Shown piece after piece: positions 50,764-63,338 of a DNA stretch of 64,000 nt. Every line of letters begins with the position of its first letter. Within the stretch, counting starts at the first letter, position 1. Source of the DNA: Mya arenaria. Its lineage: Eukaryota; Mollusca; Bivalvia; Myida; Myidae. The translations under genes and the position numbers were made by a program. The notes below the pieces were generated by a model. The model had not been told where the DNA came from. It worked only from the letters and a program-made list of their open reading frames with translations, and did no database searches. The stretch lies in contig NC_069135.1 of assembly GCF_026914265.1 (NCBI RefSeq), positions 4,109,001-4,173,000 of the forward strand, written 5' to 3'.

Positions 50764-53700
50764 TTATCCAAGGAAGTCCACCCTTTTTCGAAACACTCGC
50801 TTATCTGCTTTGTCTTCCACTTTCACCTCAAGCTCAGTTCCACCAAAAATAAAACGAATGCCGAATTCGCGATCTTTTCCAAGTGAAGTGTCATCGATTG
50901 GTATGTTAAGATAACCTATCTTTGAACATCGCTGTTCAGTCGTATGGCTTGGATTCGGATTTAAGCTAGCGTAAATTTCTAATGCAATGGTGGTTTGAGA
51001 GGCAGAAACAGGTGTAAATGTCGACTCTGGACCCTCTTGAGACAATTTTACATTTTCGCCTGCCTTTGCCTGTATTGTGAAAATGTCGTAGCATCTTAGG
51101 TCTTCATTTTTATCTTTTTCACATCTTCCTGTAGGGTGCGAACATGTCTTTTTGTAGAGATGGGATGCTTTGTAACCATATGTCAGCTTGCATACCCTTT
51201 CGGCGATAGCAGTCGGGCTGTGTCCGAATATCACCGCGCCTTTCAACACAGCGAGCCCTGCTTCGTTCGGGACGATGACAGACATTCCAGAAAAACGTTC
51301 TTTAACACGTTCTTGCAATATTGGCGATTCCGAAAATCCACCAACCATTACAATCTTGTTGCAGCCGCGCACAGCAGATTCTTTTAGAAGAGTCGATACG
51401 TGGTTTAGAATGCTGGTAACTGGTTCCTCAAACAGCTCAATGACTAAATCGGCGTCAACTCGGATTTTGTCCCCAAGATGCTTTATGCGCTCTCTGTACG
51501 CTGACCCCACAATGGTTTCCTTGATTGTTTTGCCACTGACTTCCTTGACGGTTTCAACCAATGCTACCGGCATGCGAAGATTAATCTTTCCGCCACTCTT
51601 CTTCGTAGATATGTCTCTCTTCTTGATTTCAAAGTCGCGAAACAGGTCAATATAGTCTTCCATGTGATTTTCCTTGAATGCGGCCATTACACCAGGTCCT
51701 AAAATAAAATGCATGCATAAATAACAAACTTAGTTATGTTTATCAACAACTCAGTCTTAAAAATATTCCGGATATTAATTATTCATAGAGTATTATGAAA
51801 TGTTAAGACATTACTTTATTCATTAAAATTACACCATATTTGTGTTGGAATATTTCGGACCTTTTCGTAATTGGTGTATGGTGTTATTAGTCACATACTA
51901 GTATATTGATACCAAACAAAACAATTGAAACTATAGGCAATTTATGATTATTTTCTCCGTTCTGAAGTGTGTCTAATAGGTAGCAAAATGAAACAGAGGA
52001 TATTTGTTGAATTCAGTGTAAGATCGTATTTTATATAACTCATGGTCAATATTTTTTCTGTGACCATGAGTGAAATAAAATACGATCTTACACTGAATTC
52101 AACAAATTTTCTTTTTATTTCATGTATATATCGTGTTTTTTTCAATATATTTCCTCGCTAGAGTAAATTTCTGTAGCCTCTTTGCGTAGGGAAGTAACTG
52201 CGGCATAATCGCTATGTCAAAGTTACCTCCTCTTCACGCGAGCAGTCCGTCCACTAAAAAAAAAGTTCCACACTTTATGGAAATGGTTGTTGGAATTGAA
52301 ATTATTTTTAGATAAAACCCTACTTCCATCAACGAAACCTATCATGTTTAACATTTATTGAGGCACAAAACAAGTATTTAAACAAAAGCATTTTTGAAAT
52401 TAAAAACATGTATCGCGTAGAAATTCAATGAAACTTGAGCATGTGACATTTTTGTACATTCAAAAACAATTTCAACATACATAAATCAACAATGATGGAC
52501 TTATACAAGTGTGTATTCGTAAAAGCAACGGAAGTCTGTGTTTAGTGTTTTTCGTAGTGTATATCTAGTCACTGTCGCTCTCAGACTCTTGATCTTACGG
52601 TATTTTTTCGGGGTGAATTAATGCTCAGTGCAGCCGAGGGATGTTTTGTTGTTGAGACAGCGAATTAGTTTCATATCTATTAAAGTTGAATGTTACGTTA
52701 CAGTGTGTTTACGAATAACCCAGAGGAAATGTCGAGGATGTGCCCGAAGATGCTTTTGAGAGGGATGCAGCGCAGACTTTGAAAGTTTTTAAAAAGAAAA
52801 ATGAATTGTTGAACTGATATATGTAAACTGGAAATTGGTCAAATTCAAAATGCTTGTGCATACATGTACGCGGTTAGAGTTGTAGGAAGAAATGATCTAT
52901 CAACTCTACAAATATGAAATATGCAACATATAATACACAGTTTCATAACATATATAGGTACTAATAAAAAAAACTGAGAAATACGGTTCGGTGCGAACGA
53001 CATTGGCCGTAGATCACAGTGTGTGTATACGACGTGATAAATTACGTCATAAATGCTACGTCGGAAGGCAATATTTTGCTTGAATAAAGACTTAAAACAA
53101 AAATAACTTCACTGTTTATTCACCATTTTCGATGAAACATAACGCAGTTTACGCCTCGTAAGGAGCCCCGCCTTCGGTCTTTTACCAGAATTTGATTGAG
53201 AGTTTAGTTTCCTCAAACACTTAAACAAACCTTTTCACAATACGGCCGTCTGACGAAACACTGTCAAAACATTATTTTGGAAACATGTTGTCGAAGTGTT
53301 CGATTAAACTATTTACCTTATCACACTTCGGTAATAAAACGAACGCGGGACTCTTTAATCGGCATAGACTGCCCTTTGTTTTATTTAAAATGATGTAGTA
53401 AAAGAAAGGTTATCTTTGATTTAAGTCTTCATTTAAAGCAAAATATTGCCTTCAGACGTAGCATATATGACGTCATTTATCACGTGGTATACACACACTG
53501 GATCAGCAGCTGCAATTGTAGAGGGGAAAAATGGAGAGCCAGGAGGAAAGCGACTTCTCAGACCTGGTGAACGTTCAGTACTCAAATGCCGTCAGTTTAC
53601 AACGAATTGACGAAACAACGCAATAACTCAATCCGTAAAAGAAAGCATTAGTTACATACCCGTCTTTGTTTCAGCTTCTTCAATCAGAATGAAAAATCCG

Positions 53701-53837
53701 GACCAACTGAAATCTCCGAACTGTTACGAAAATGGTTCGGAAGTTTACCTAATTTCCGGACCAAATTAGAATACGCATTGCTATGTTTCATATATATATA
53801 TTTTATTAATCAATATATTTTTATTATGTAAGGTTAC

Positions 53838-53878
<41 letters not shown>

Positions 53879-56665
53879 TAATAATACATATAATACAGAA
53901 AGGCAGACGCACAAACAGACAGACATACATACAGACAGACAGACAGACAGACATTTATACAGACGCACAGTCAGTTTCACAGACAATCAAACATACGGAC
54001 ATACATACATACGAACGCACATACAGACGCACAGACAGACATATATACATACTGACAGACATACATATAGACAGACAGACATACTTACAGGCGAACAGAC
54101 AACCGCACATACGGATGCACGTACAGATGCACATACAGACATACATATAGACAGACGCACAAACAGACGCACAGACAGACATAATAAAATATATTTTATA
54201 AAAGATTCAATATCTATAAAACATAGCAATGCGTATTTTAATTTGGTCCGGTCCGCCCAGTCTTTTTATACCAACACAAAACACAAAATTAGGAAAATTT
54301 CAAACGATTTCCGTAACACTTCGAAGATTTCCGTTGGTCCGGATATGGTCCGGTCCGGCCAGTCTTTTATACCTAACCATTCTTTGCGCATGCTCAAAAA
54401 GTGAAAGGAGTTATTGACCTCCAGGCCTTTGTTTATACGCCTCGAAATCGACAAATTACTTTATTTCTTTACACCTTTTGCCAATTAGGTGAAAGAAAAA
54501 CATTTTTACAAAAGATAAATCGATACCACTCTTATAGTAGTCTAAAAAATATCATTCTCTAATTCTAAATTTACAACAACACTTACAATCGAAAGGCTAA
54601 AATGAATCATTTCCGTCTCAAGTACGATCTCATAAACCAATCACTAAAAAAGGCTCGCTCTGTGGAGCGAGCCTAACAAGCGGATTAATTGTAACAGTAT
54701 GTTCCATGAAATAGTTCATACATAAATCAATCGCAAAAAAATGTTTGTTTTATTAAAACGATTGCATAATTTGATTTTGACACTTCAATACGATTCGGTT
54801 AATGTGTATATATTACTGCACTACAGACGACAACAAACATGTACTTGTGACATACATGTATTTTTTCAAAGTCAAGGGAAGCAAATCTTATAAAAGATGG
54901 AAAAAAATAGTCCTGAGTTGTCTGTACAGAGTGGAATGAGCAAGGGTTATCATTTCACTCGAGCCAGAGTGAAATGATCAAGTTATTAATCACTAATATT
55001 TTTCACTCTTTCACCGGCATGCATGAAATAAATTATTTTATAACATTCAAACTTGTTCAGTACCTGTTATTTTCACTAAGAACTTTTCATATGCATCGTC
55101 CACCTTTGTTCCTCCCCATGCCCCTCCGTTGGCCTTGTACAGTTCCTTTAACTCACCACTTTCACTGACCTCGTGTACCGTTATGTCTACAGTCCCCCCT
55201 GATCAATAAAAGATTATGTTTTACCGGTGCAAACATAACGTTCTCATGTTGAAACAATTTTACGACAGTGCATTAATATATTTTATTTTCACTGAATATT
55301 TGATTTTTATTTAAATCATGTTAAACTAGATGGACGAGCACTGTAGTAAAGCCTTTGCCGAAATATATTAGCCTATACGATTATGACTACGGGGAGAAAA
55401 CTTTAACTATACATGACATCAATTTCACATCAGACATTGCATATAAACAGTAAATATACCTCCCGCGTCGAGCACTAAATACTTGGTTCCAGCCTTAAAA
55501 GAGGCCAAAGATGTGACTGAACTTGCGGTCGTATCCACAGGCAAATGTCTACAAAACACTGATGCTGCTTCAGGCTCAAGTGCTATCGTCAGTTTGTCAC
55601 CTGCAATTCCTGCCTGTGATAAAAAACAATCACTGAAATTGAGCTGTCAGACAAACGTACAACTCCAGATATTTATAAATCCAACAAGCTAACGCTCTTA
55701 TCAATACATGTAAGTAAGTAGAAAAATAAAACTTAAAATACTTCTTCCGCTGCCTCTCGCATGAACTGTTTGGCAGCATCATCCCAAATTGCAGGAACTG
55801 TCAGTACCCAGTTAATGTCAGCGTCGGTTAGTCCACCTCCTGATATTCTTTTCTCGGATTGTTTAATCAAATCGTTCTTTAAATACTTAATTGCCCCCGA
55901 AAACACAATATTTGCTGGAAGACTTTTCGTTCCGGTTTCGTCTTCGAGCATGAGTGTACGTCCAACTCTCTTGAAGTATATTGAGATAGTTGAAGAGCCA
56001 TTGTATACACCAAAACACATTCTTTAAATATGTCAAGCTTTTATCATTTATGAATAAACCTGATTTTGATCACTCTAGAGTCGTGTACTTTTTTCTTTTT
56101 GAAAGTACAAGAGAACACGTCGCGGACACAAATACATACGTTTAGAAACTTGTAAAAAATTGTATTCTTACCCCTTGATTGAACAACTTCATCTTAAATC
56201 TTCGAAAGTAGTACCACGGCTTGTGGCACTCATCCATAGCAAGCTCAGCATACTTGTTCTCGGCTTCGTAGCCAAACTCCTCCAACGTTTTCCCATCAGG
56301 ACGAATCAACACGCATGTAGGTCCTGTAAGAGTTCAAATTATAATGATTTGAGTTCACGGAATTAGTCTGATACAGGATATTTCATTCAAATTCCGGAAT
56401 AATTATATCCTTTATTCATTAAGGAAAATCAACTGTTCCAAAGCACAAAATTAATAAATAATAAAACATATGGTGTCGGCTATAATATCAGTAGATTTAG
56501 TGTTTCATTTAAATTCCTGATCTAACCTTTCTGTGAAACGAGTTGTCCGCCTGACCAGTTTTTCGCAGATACTTTTGTAGGGTCACTTTCGAATTCATGT
56601 CTGAACGAAAACGCCCAGCCCGAATATGTTGTCCCAAAGTCGATGCTAGCAACAAGCAAAGACAT
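50764..56665 (-). CDS. HSPA12-like HSP70-family protein, copy B, intact
   Basis: Coding exons: 56527-56665, 56172-56323, 55742-55969, 55460-55613, 55064-55198, 50764-51698. They total 1743 bases, or 580 codons plus stop, all introns GT-AG and phases consistent. A probable 5' non-coding exon ends with donor GTAAAA just below 56908. Motifs in order: phosphate-1 loop DFGTTYSG (9-16), phosphate-2 DAGGGTVD (222-229), HSPA12-type GGAWGGTKVD (249-258), adenosine motif VGGFSESPIL (388-397). This is the ATPase fold without the usual HSP70 substrate-binding and lid domains, as in HSPA12A/B. No signal peptide or membrane segment is seen, so it is likely cytosolic. Bivalve HSPA12 expansions are linked to stress and immune responses; a specific role here is unknown. 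The last intron is about 3.4 kb against about 0.32 kb in copies A and C, because several foldback elements inserted there. Confidence 0.9.
52002..52107. repeat. Near-perfect 106-bp hairpin
   Basis: Arms of about 45 bases pair almost perfectly: ATTTGTTGAATTCAGTGTAA at the left and its reverse complement at the right, with a loop of about 10 bases near 52050-52060. It sits at the left edge of the extra DNA in the copy B intron. It could be a minimal MITE; no flanking duplication was identified. Confidence 0.85.
53017..53500. mobile_element. 484-bp foldback MITE with 5-bp flanking repeat
   Basis: The left end CAGTGTGTGTATAC pairs with GTATACACACACTG at the right. Pairing continues with mismatches for about 160-180 bases per arm, through AAGGCAATATTTTGCTT and a CCCGCCTTCGGT-like region. 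GATCA flanks both sides (53012-53016 and 53501-53505). The right arm carries a perfect CRE-like TGACGTCA. The superfamily is not determined. Confidence 0.7.
53690..54375. mobile_element. Foldback element with GGTCCGG-rich arms and microsatellite core
   Basis: 53692-53790 and about 54218-54370 are diverged inverted repeats. The inner part is clearest: ATACGCATTGCTATGTTT at 53771-53788 and its complement at 54220-54237. Farther out, TCCGGACCAA-type motifs recur several times in each arm. The core is an AAT run (53838-53875) followed by about 280 bp of ACAGACAGACATACAT-type tetranucleotide repeat. No flanking duplication was found by eye. Cys-rich frames over the core are repeat by-products. Confidence 0.65.
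54652..54673. repeat. Perfect 9-bp stem hairpin
   Basis: GGCTCGCTC, loop TGTG, GAGCGAGCC, preceded by an A run. It resembles short palindromes seen in bivalve dispersed repeats. It lies within the copy B intron; no function assigned. Confidence 0.6.
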
Positions 56666-57099
56666 GACCTCTGAAATAGTTTAAAAAATGTTGCCAAAGA
56701 ACAGTATAGAAACAAATAAATCTGCCAAACAATCAAAGAAATCAAAATTACTGCTTGCTTTTTTCGTTTCCCCATTCAGACATTTTCTATTTTGAAAGAG
56801 GGACAATCAAAATAATGCATGTTATACCATTTCAGATTCTTGAAATGAAGGTAGAAAATACATTTTAATTTTTAATATCATTTTCTTACCTAAATGGTAT
56901 TTTTTACCTGAAATCAGTGTCACTTAATCAAAGAAAATGGTCTCTCTGTGTTTGTCAACACTCGTTGATCATGAAGATTGATACTTCCTTGTCTGTGCGC
57001 TCTTCTTGGTACTGGGACATCATAACTGATAAAATAAAGTACGGTGAAATGTACTTGCCAAACCCAATATTTTAAGAGGTAAGTACCAGCTATATAGAG

Positions 57100-58647
57100 C
57101 ATTTCCTCCAGGCCGCTTCCTACGTTGACGCACTGTTCCTAATTGCGGGGACCACACTCTTAACAATGTAGACATAACACGTGGTTTTTGACGTCATATT
57201 TGGTTATTGTAGGAAGCAAACTACATCTCGATTCATAAAGGATTATCGCTGTAAGGTCGTTATTTTCATACCAATTTTTACAAAACAAAGAGCATGCATA
57301 GGGAAATATTGTACACTATACTCGGTTTCTGAGCGATATGTTGAGCAATTTATATTTTTATCAAAAATCGTTGGCAAATTCATAAAACAAATTAAATATT
57401 GTTTGTTATAGCGAAAATCAAAATACGCGTCTGGTCCAAAGATATGATCATATATATTTTCACCATGTTTGCCTTTGAAACGGAAGTCTCGGAATGCATA
57501 TCTTATCCACAGGATATAAACTTACCTACAAATGAGGTTTATATAATATAGAAATATGTAATGTTTGTGGTTTGTTATTTCGAAAAGCAAAAACCCTGAA
57601 AAGCACTTTTACGGGAGTACAGTGACCAATCTATCTCCTTCTTGCCATGAGCCCGATTAAAATAATAATAATAATAATAATAATAATCGTATGTATATCC
57701 CGTATATATAGAGATATTGCTTTCTATCTCTGTATGTTGCACAAAACCTCGTTATAATAATGCATTTCTTATATGTATTTTTTTCATTTACTTTATTTGT
57801 CATGTTAGTGTGAAGTGAGATGTTTAAAAAAAACAAGTTTTGATAACTGGATACGTTAGATTTTTGGGTTTAAGTGTAAATTGTTTTTATACATATCAAA
57901 CACTTTTGCAGATTTATACTAAATTCCAAAATATACAAAAAAGATAAGCATGGTAGATATATCAATATTTTCGGCAAACTTTTGAAATCAATCATTTGTC
58001 AAAAAAGGAAATGTGTTTATTTCTTAAACAAAAGACATCTGCTATCCGGTGTAAATGGACCTACATGACGCAAACTGTCAGCCATATCTCATTCATGTTA
58101 TCTCAACAACCTTCTTTATCTAAAACTTCAAAATGTTTTGCCGGTTTTGTTCAATTCCATGAATTAATGAAATCGCACTAACTAATCAGTACACCTCCCC
58201 CCCCCCCTCCGGTATTTGAATTTGAATTTATGGTATACGTTGTCCTTCCGTTCTTCTGTTCAAAACATGTTCTTTGTTCTTGTCTGCTTCATGTCCCGTA
58301 CACTATTCAATTGTCTTAAATACACGATATCATGACTAATCGCACTAAAGATGTCAGCACGGAACGCAAACCCCAAAGTTGGATAATATCCAAACTGTTT
58401 TCATCCGACTTTATGTGGAGGAGGAATATAGCAGCATGTTAATGATTGCAATCATAATTACCATTGTCAATATAATCACTATATTCTATGAAGTCAACAC
58501 ACCTAGAACACTATTATATCCAATCATTCTCGTTCCATAGGTTATTCAAATTATTGATGATACACATTCCTGGATGACACACACACACATACATACACAC
58601 ACACAGACACACTCACGCACACACGCACGCACGCACACACGCACGCA

Positions 58648-58689
<42 letters not shown>

Positions 58690-59470
58690 AACGAACGCGC
58701 GCACGCACGCACGCACGCACATTTAGTAATTCACATGTACACTTACACGTAACGTTTCGAAACCGCTCTAATTCGCGGTATTTTTATATAGTTGATTAGT
58801 CGTTGGTTTGGAAATCAATGTACATTCGAACACTGCTTACGATACCACGGATTTCTTTAAAATATTTAGCAAACCGATGAGTATTTCTACCTGATTCGAA
58901 TTGGATATAGAAGTTCGTTTTGCATGGAATATAAACATTACTGTCGTTGCAACATTTTGCAATCGTACAGCCAGTCAAAGGCCTCTTTCACTGAAGTGGA
59001 GAGCCATTTTATAAAACGAGAATTTGGTTTGTACCCGGGAGAAGTGGTAATTATAAAGTTCCTATTAATGGTGAGCTGTCGTGATTTATTCATGGCTTGC
59101 TGGGAAAAACACTGTCAGTTAATTTACTGTAAGTTTTGTTTTATATGCTGTTTGATTTTATTTATTCGTACTTTTTGAAAACAACAATAACAACAACAAC
59201 AACATCAACGACATGTTTAACAGAGTTTCCTTATAGTTTGTTTAGAAACAGTATCGCAAAACACACTGACTTAAAATCATAAACATCATACCTTTCTAAA
59301 TTGATTTAAACTAATTGTAATACGTATGACGTTTTACTTCAGGATGTGTCATTCGCTTGAACGCTGCGCTATCGTTAGTTCTTTTCTACACGATTGGAGA
59401 GTTGACGAGACGTTTCTTAAACGCCTTTGTTATTGTCATTAAGTTGATCGTTATTATGATCATACATTTA
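57100..59470. other. Intergenic stretch upstream of HSPA12 copy B with microsatellites
   Basis: No gene recognised; the longest frames (57996-58181 plus, 58924-59178 plus) show no family features. It contains an AAT run near 57660-57687, a C run near 58197-58208 and the long CA/CG tract at 58577-58722. An ACA/CAA-rich patch lies at 59180-59205. Confidence 0.55.
58577..58722. repeat. CA microsatellite grading into GCAC repeats
   Basis: About 145 bases of ACACAC interspersed with ACGCACGC, one strand purine/pyrimidine alternating throughout. Alternating CA/CG tracts of this kind can adopt Z-DNA. Its length is probably polymorphic. Confidence 0.85.
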
Positions 59471-59473
59471 CGC

Positions 59474-59765
59474 CGGCAGGCGATAGTACGATGATGAAAA
59501 CACGACAGTACGATGGTGAAAACGCGATAGTACGATGAGGACAACACGACAGTACGATACTACGATGTTGAAAACGCGAAATCACGAAACTACGATGGTG
59601 AAAACACGATAGTTCATCGCATTATCATCATTGTACTGTCGTATTATCGCGTTTTCGTTATCGTACTGTCGCGTTTTCATCATCACTCTGTCACGTTTTC
59701 ACCATCGTAGTTTCGTGTTTTCGAGTTTTCAACATCGTACTTTCGAGAATCGCGTTTCAAATAAC
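59474..59765. mobile_element. Small foldback with arms of AGTACGATGGTGAAAACGCG motifs
   Basis: The left half repeats CGATAGTACGATGGTGAAAA and variants about six times; the right half repeats the reverse complement (ATCGTACTGTCGCGTTTTCA-like) about five times. Motif spacing is about 22-27 bases. The halves meet near 59620-59630 with almost no spacer. No clear flanking duplication was found. The architecture resembles the 15941-18384 and 18870-19564 elements, but it has no AT-rich centre. Confidence 0.7.
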
Positions 59766-59819
59766 ACATTCACATGCGATGGCCCTAACGGCATTCCGTA
59801 TTAAAGGAATGCCGTGATT

Positions 59820-60640
59820 CGTCATGTTAAAATGTGATTGGAATTAACATAGTTTTAAACTACAGTCCTCCAAATGTAATCATATCTGTTAACAATGTGA
59901 CACTATTTATTGTTATTGTGCTGATATTTTACCTCTTATATTTAGAAATTAGATTCCTTGTTTTGTCATATGGTGATACCATTACACTTCTAAATATACT
60001 CTTGAAAAGAAAGACATATATTATTTTTAAACCATGAACCATTTTAGTTATTGTTATATGAAATCCATGTTGAAAGGAAATATTTTGTTTCAACATAAAA
60101 AATCCCTGCCTTTAAAGGCAATTTAGATAGAGCTACATTGTTTATTTGGGAATATCGGTGAAAGATGTAAACATTTCAAAAGGTATATTTATTTATTAAC
60201 TGGAATACAACAAATTATAACAAAGTATGTGCATACCACTTCTACTCTACGTGTGCAAAATGGTTTAATGAATGCATTTCAATAGAAAGTTCCTTTGGTC
60301 TGAGGCAGACAATACATCAAACGTATAAAATTTTTGTTCTCGCTTTGATTTATCGACGGCAACGAGATGCAATCCGGTCAATATTGTAAACATTTAAAAA
60401 GTAAAAAAAAAATCGCGACAACAAAGACGAATAATTAACTATCACATATTTCAACAAAATCAAGTAAAAACATGTGTATAAGTCTTGAAATCCGTTTTTC
60501 TGCATATTGCTCATCTAACATAATTTAAGTCAATTCCAATCCTAATGCATGCGTTTGGCATGTCAATATGTTCAGTAGAATTTATTGAAGACGTCTATAA
60601 AAACTTATCACATTTTGGGGCTTGAGCATGCAAACCATTT
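59820..60640. repeat. Duplicated flank block ahead of HSPA12 copy C
   Basis: Very similar to 49855-50750 ahead of copy B: GATTGGAATTAACATAG-like start, CAAATGTAATCATATCTGTT, AACAATGTGACACTATTTAT, CTGCCTTTAAAGGCAATTTA, GCATGCGTTTGGCATGTCAA. It is more distantly similar to the NEK4 3' flank near 38320-38700. B and C therefore share a more recent duplication than either does with A. Confidence 0.75.
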
Positions 60641-60649
60641 ACATTGTTA

Positions 60650-63338
60650 TCAAAGGAAGTCCACTCTTTTTCGAAATACTTGCTTATCTGCTTTGTCTTC
60701 CACTTTCACCTCAATCTCAGTTCCACCAAAAATAAAACGAACGCCAAATTTGCGACCTTTTCCTAGTGAAGTGTCATTGATTGGTATTTCTAGATAGCCT
60801 ATCTCTGAACATCCCTTTTCAGTCGTATGACTTGGCTTCGGATTTAAACTGGCGTAAATTTCAAATCCAATTGCGTTTTGAGAAGCAGAAATAGGACTTA
60901 CTATCGACTCAGGACCCTCTTCGTAAAATTTTACCTTTTCACCTACCTTTGCCTGTATTTTGAATATATCATAGCATCTTATATCTCCATTCTCGTTTGT
61001 TTCACGTCTTCCTGTTGAGTGCGAACATGTGTCAGAGTAAATATGGGTCGTGTCATACCAATACGTAAACTTACAAACCCTTTGAGCGATATTAGTCGGA
61101 CTGTGTCCGAATATCACCGCGCTTTTCAACACAGCAAGCCCTGCTTCGTTTGGGACGATGACAGACATTCCAGAAAAATGTTTCTGGACACGTTCCTGCA
61201 ATATTGGCGATTCCGAAAATCCACCAACCATGACAATCGTGTTGCAACCACGCACAGCAGATTCTTCTAGAAGAGTGGATACGTGGTTTAGAATGCTGGT
61301 AACTGGTTCGGAAAACAGCTTAATGACAATGTCGACGTCAACTCGGATTTTGTTCCCATGAAGCTGTATACGTTCCCTGTACGCTGACCCCAAAATGGTT
61401 TCCTTGATTGTTTTGCCAGTGACCTCCATGACGGTTTCAACCAATGCCACCGGCATACTAAGATTAATCTTTCCACCACTCTTCTTCGTAGAGATGTCTC
61501 TCTTATTGAGTTCAAAGTCGCGAAACAGGTCAATATAGTCTTCCATGTGATTTTCCTTGAATGCGGCAATTACACCAGGTCCTAAAGTAAAAACCACACA
61601 CAAATAACAAACTCACCAATGTTTTCTTACATATTTATCTTAAAAATATTCCAGATAATTATTATTCATAGAGTATTTCGAAATGTTTAGACATTTATCT
61701 TCTGAATTTATTTAAATTACACCATATTTGTGTTGAACTATTTCGGACCTTTTTATAATTGGGGTATGGTGTTATTAACCACACATAACAATACCAAATA
61801 AAACAATTGCAACTACAGGTCAGATCAGATTATTTTCTCCGTTCTTAAGCGTGACTCATAGGTAGTAAAATGGAATTATATCTTAACATTCAAACTTGAC
61901 AGTACCTGTTATTTTAACTAAGAACTTTTCATAAGCATCGTCCACCTTTGTTCCGCCCCATGCTCCTCCGCTGGCTACAGTTCTTTAAACTCATCACTTT
62001 CACCGAGCAATTTAAGTATATGTTTACCAGTGCAAAGAAAGGGCTCTCGCGACTGACACAACCTCACGATATCTGCACGGAGGTGTGTTCCTTGCACAAT
62101 ATAATTAATATAACAAGTTAAACTACATGGACGAGCCTAGTAATAAAGCTTTCGCCGAAATGTATTTTACGGCGTCAATACTGATGTGAAAAACTACAGA
62201 AACAAGCTCAGTAGCAAAAAGTTTAAACATAAACCCGGTTTAATGGCACTGGGGTAACGCCAAAGACATTGAACACGAACACAAACAATCACAAATAAGA
62301 ATTGGAAGAACAGCACAAAACTCCACAAACAGCACAGTGCATTCGTACTATATATATATAAAAACTAGATATGTTTATCAAAGTCAGTAAAACTGTTACG
62401 ACTACGAGGAGAAAAACATGAACTAAACATGACATCCCATTTAAATCAGGCATGACATATAAATAGTATATATACCTCCCGCGTCGAGCACTTAATACTT
62501 GGTCCCAGCCTTGAAAGAGGCCAAAGATGTGACTGCGGTAGCGGTCATATCCACAGGCAAATGTCGACAAAACACTGATGCTGCTTCAGGCTCAAGTGCA
62601 ATCGTCAGTTTGTCGCCTGCAATTCCTGCCTTTGATAAAAGAACAATTACAAACGTGCAACTTTTTATTCCAGATACTTATAATTTCAACAATTTACCGC
62701 TCTTATAACTCAGTTAGTAAAGAAATAAAAGTAGAAATACTTTTTCAGCTGCCTCTCGCATGAACTGTTTGGCTGCATCATTCCAGATTGCAGGAACTGT
62801 AAGTACTCAGGTAATGTCAGCATCGGTGAGTCCACCTCCTGATATTCTTTTCTCGGATTCTTTTAGCAAATCGTTCTTCAAATATTTAATTGCCCCCGTA
62901 AACACAGTTTTTGCTGAAAGACCCTTCTTTCCGGTTTCGTCTTCGAGCATAAGTGTACGTCCAACACCCTTTAACATATAAAAATAGTTGGATAGTAAGA
63001 GAATACACAGAATCTATACATAGTTTAGCGTATACATATACTGATTCATTTTAGATCGGTTACGAAAACAAAGCTTATTTGAACCACTCTCGAATCCGTT
63101 TACAGTTTTTTTCTTGCTCAGCCTATAAGAACACGTCACGGGCAGACATACACACGTTCATAATCAAAGAACTGATGCACTCTTACCCCTTGTCTGAACA
63201 ACTTCATCTTAAATCTTCGAAAGTAGAACCACTGCGTGTGACTCTCCTCCATTGCCAGGTCAGAATAGTTGTTCTCCGCTTCGTAGCCAAACGCATCCAA
63301 CGTTTCCCCATCAGGACGAATCAGCATGCATGTAGGTC
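60650..63338 (-). pseudogene. HSPA12-like gene copy C, heavily damaged
   Basis: Exon homologues: 63187-63338, 62741-62968, 62476-62629, about 61910-62010, 60650-61581. Lesions: the exon with the DFGTTYSG nucleotide loop is absent between 63340 and 63830; a TGA replaces a Trp codon in the 62741-62968 exon (near 62811); a TAA replaces Leu in the 62476-62629 exon (near 62490). The next exon has lost its acceptor and the GGTVDIT block and carries a 4-base deletion. The upstream non-coding exon (about 63832-63960) has lost the GT of its donor (TTAATT in place of GTAATT). The last exon is fully open for 310 codons including stop and keeps VGGFSESPIL, ending one codon earlier than B. Confidence 0.85.

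Noticed and set aside
51136-51655. 155- and 83-codon plus-strand frames
   Set aside because: They are antisense to the large last exon of HSPA12 copy B, and the same shadows appear opposite copies A and C.
53955-54229. Cys/Val-rich frames resembling a small secreted or toxin-like protein
   Set aside because: The sequence is an ACAGACATACAT-type microsatellite; the Cys pattern is the translation of the repeat on the minus strand.
54652-54673. Rho-independent terminator or histone 3' stem-loop
   Set aside because: No gene ends here, the loop and stem do not match the histone consensus, and the site is inside an intron.
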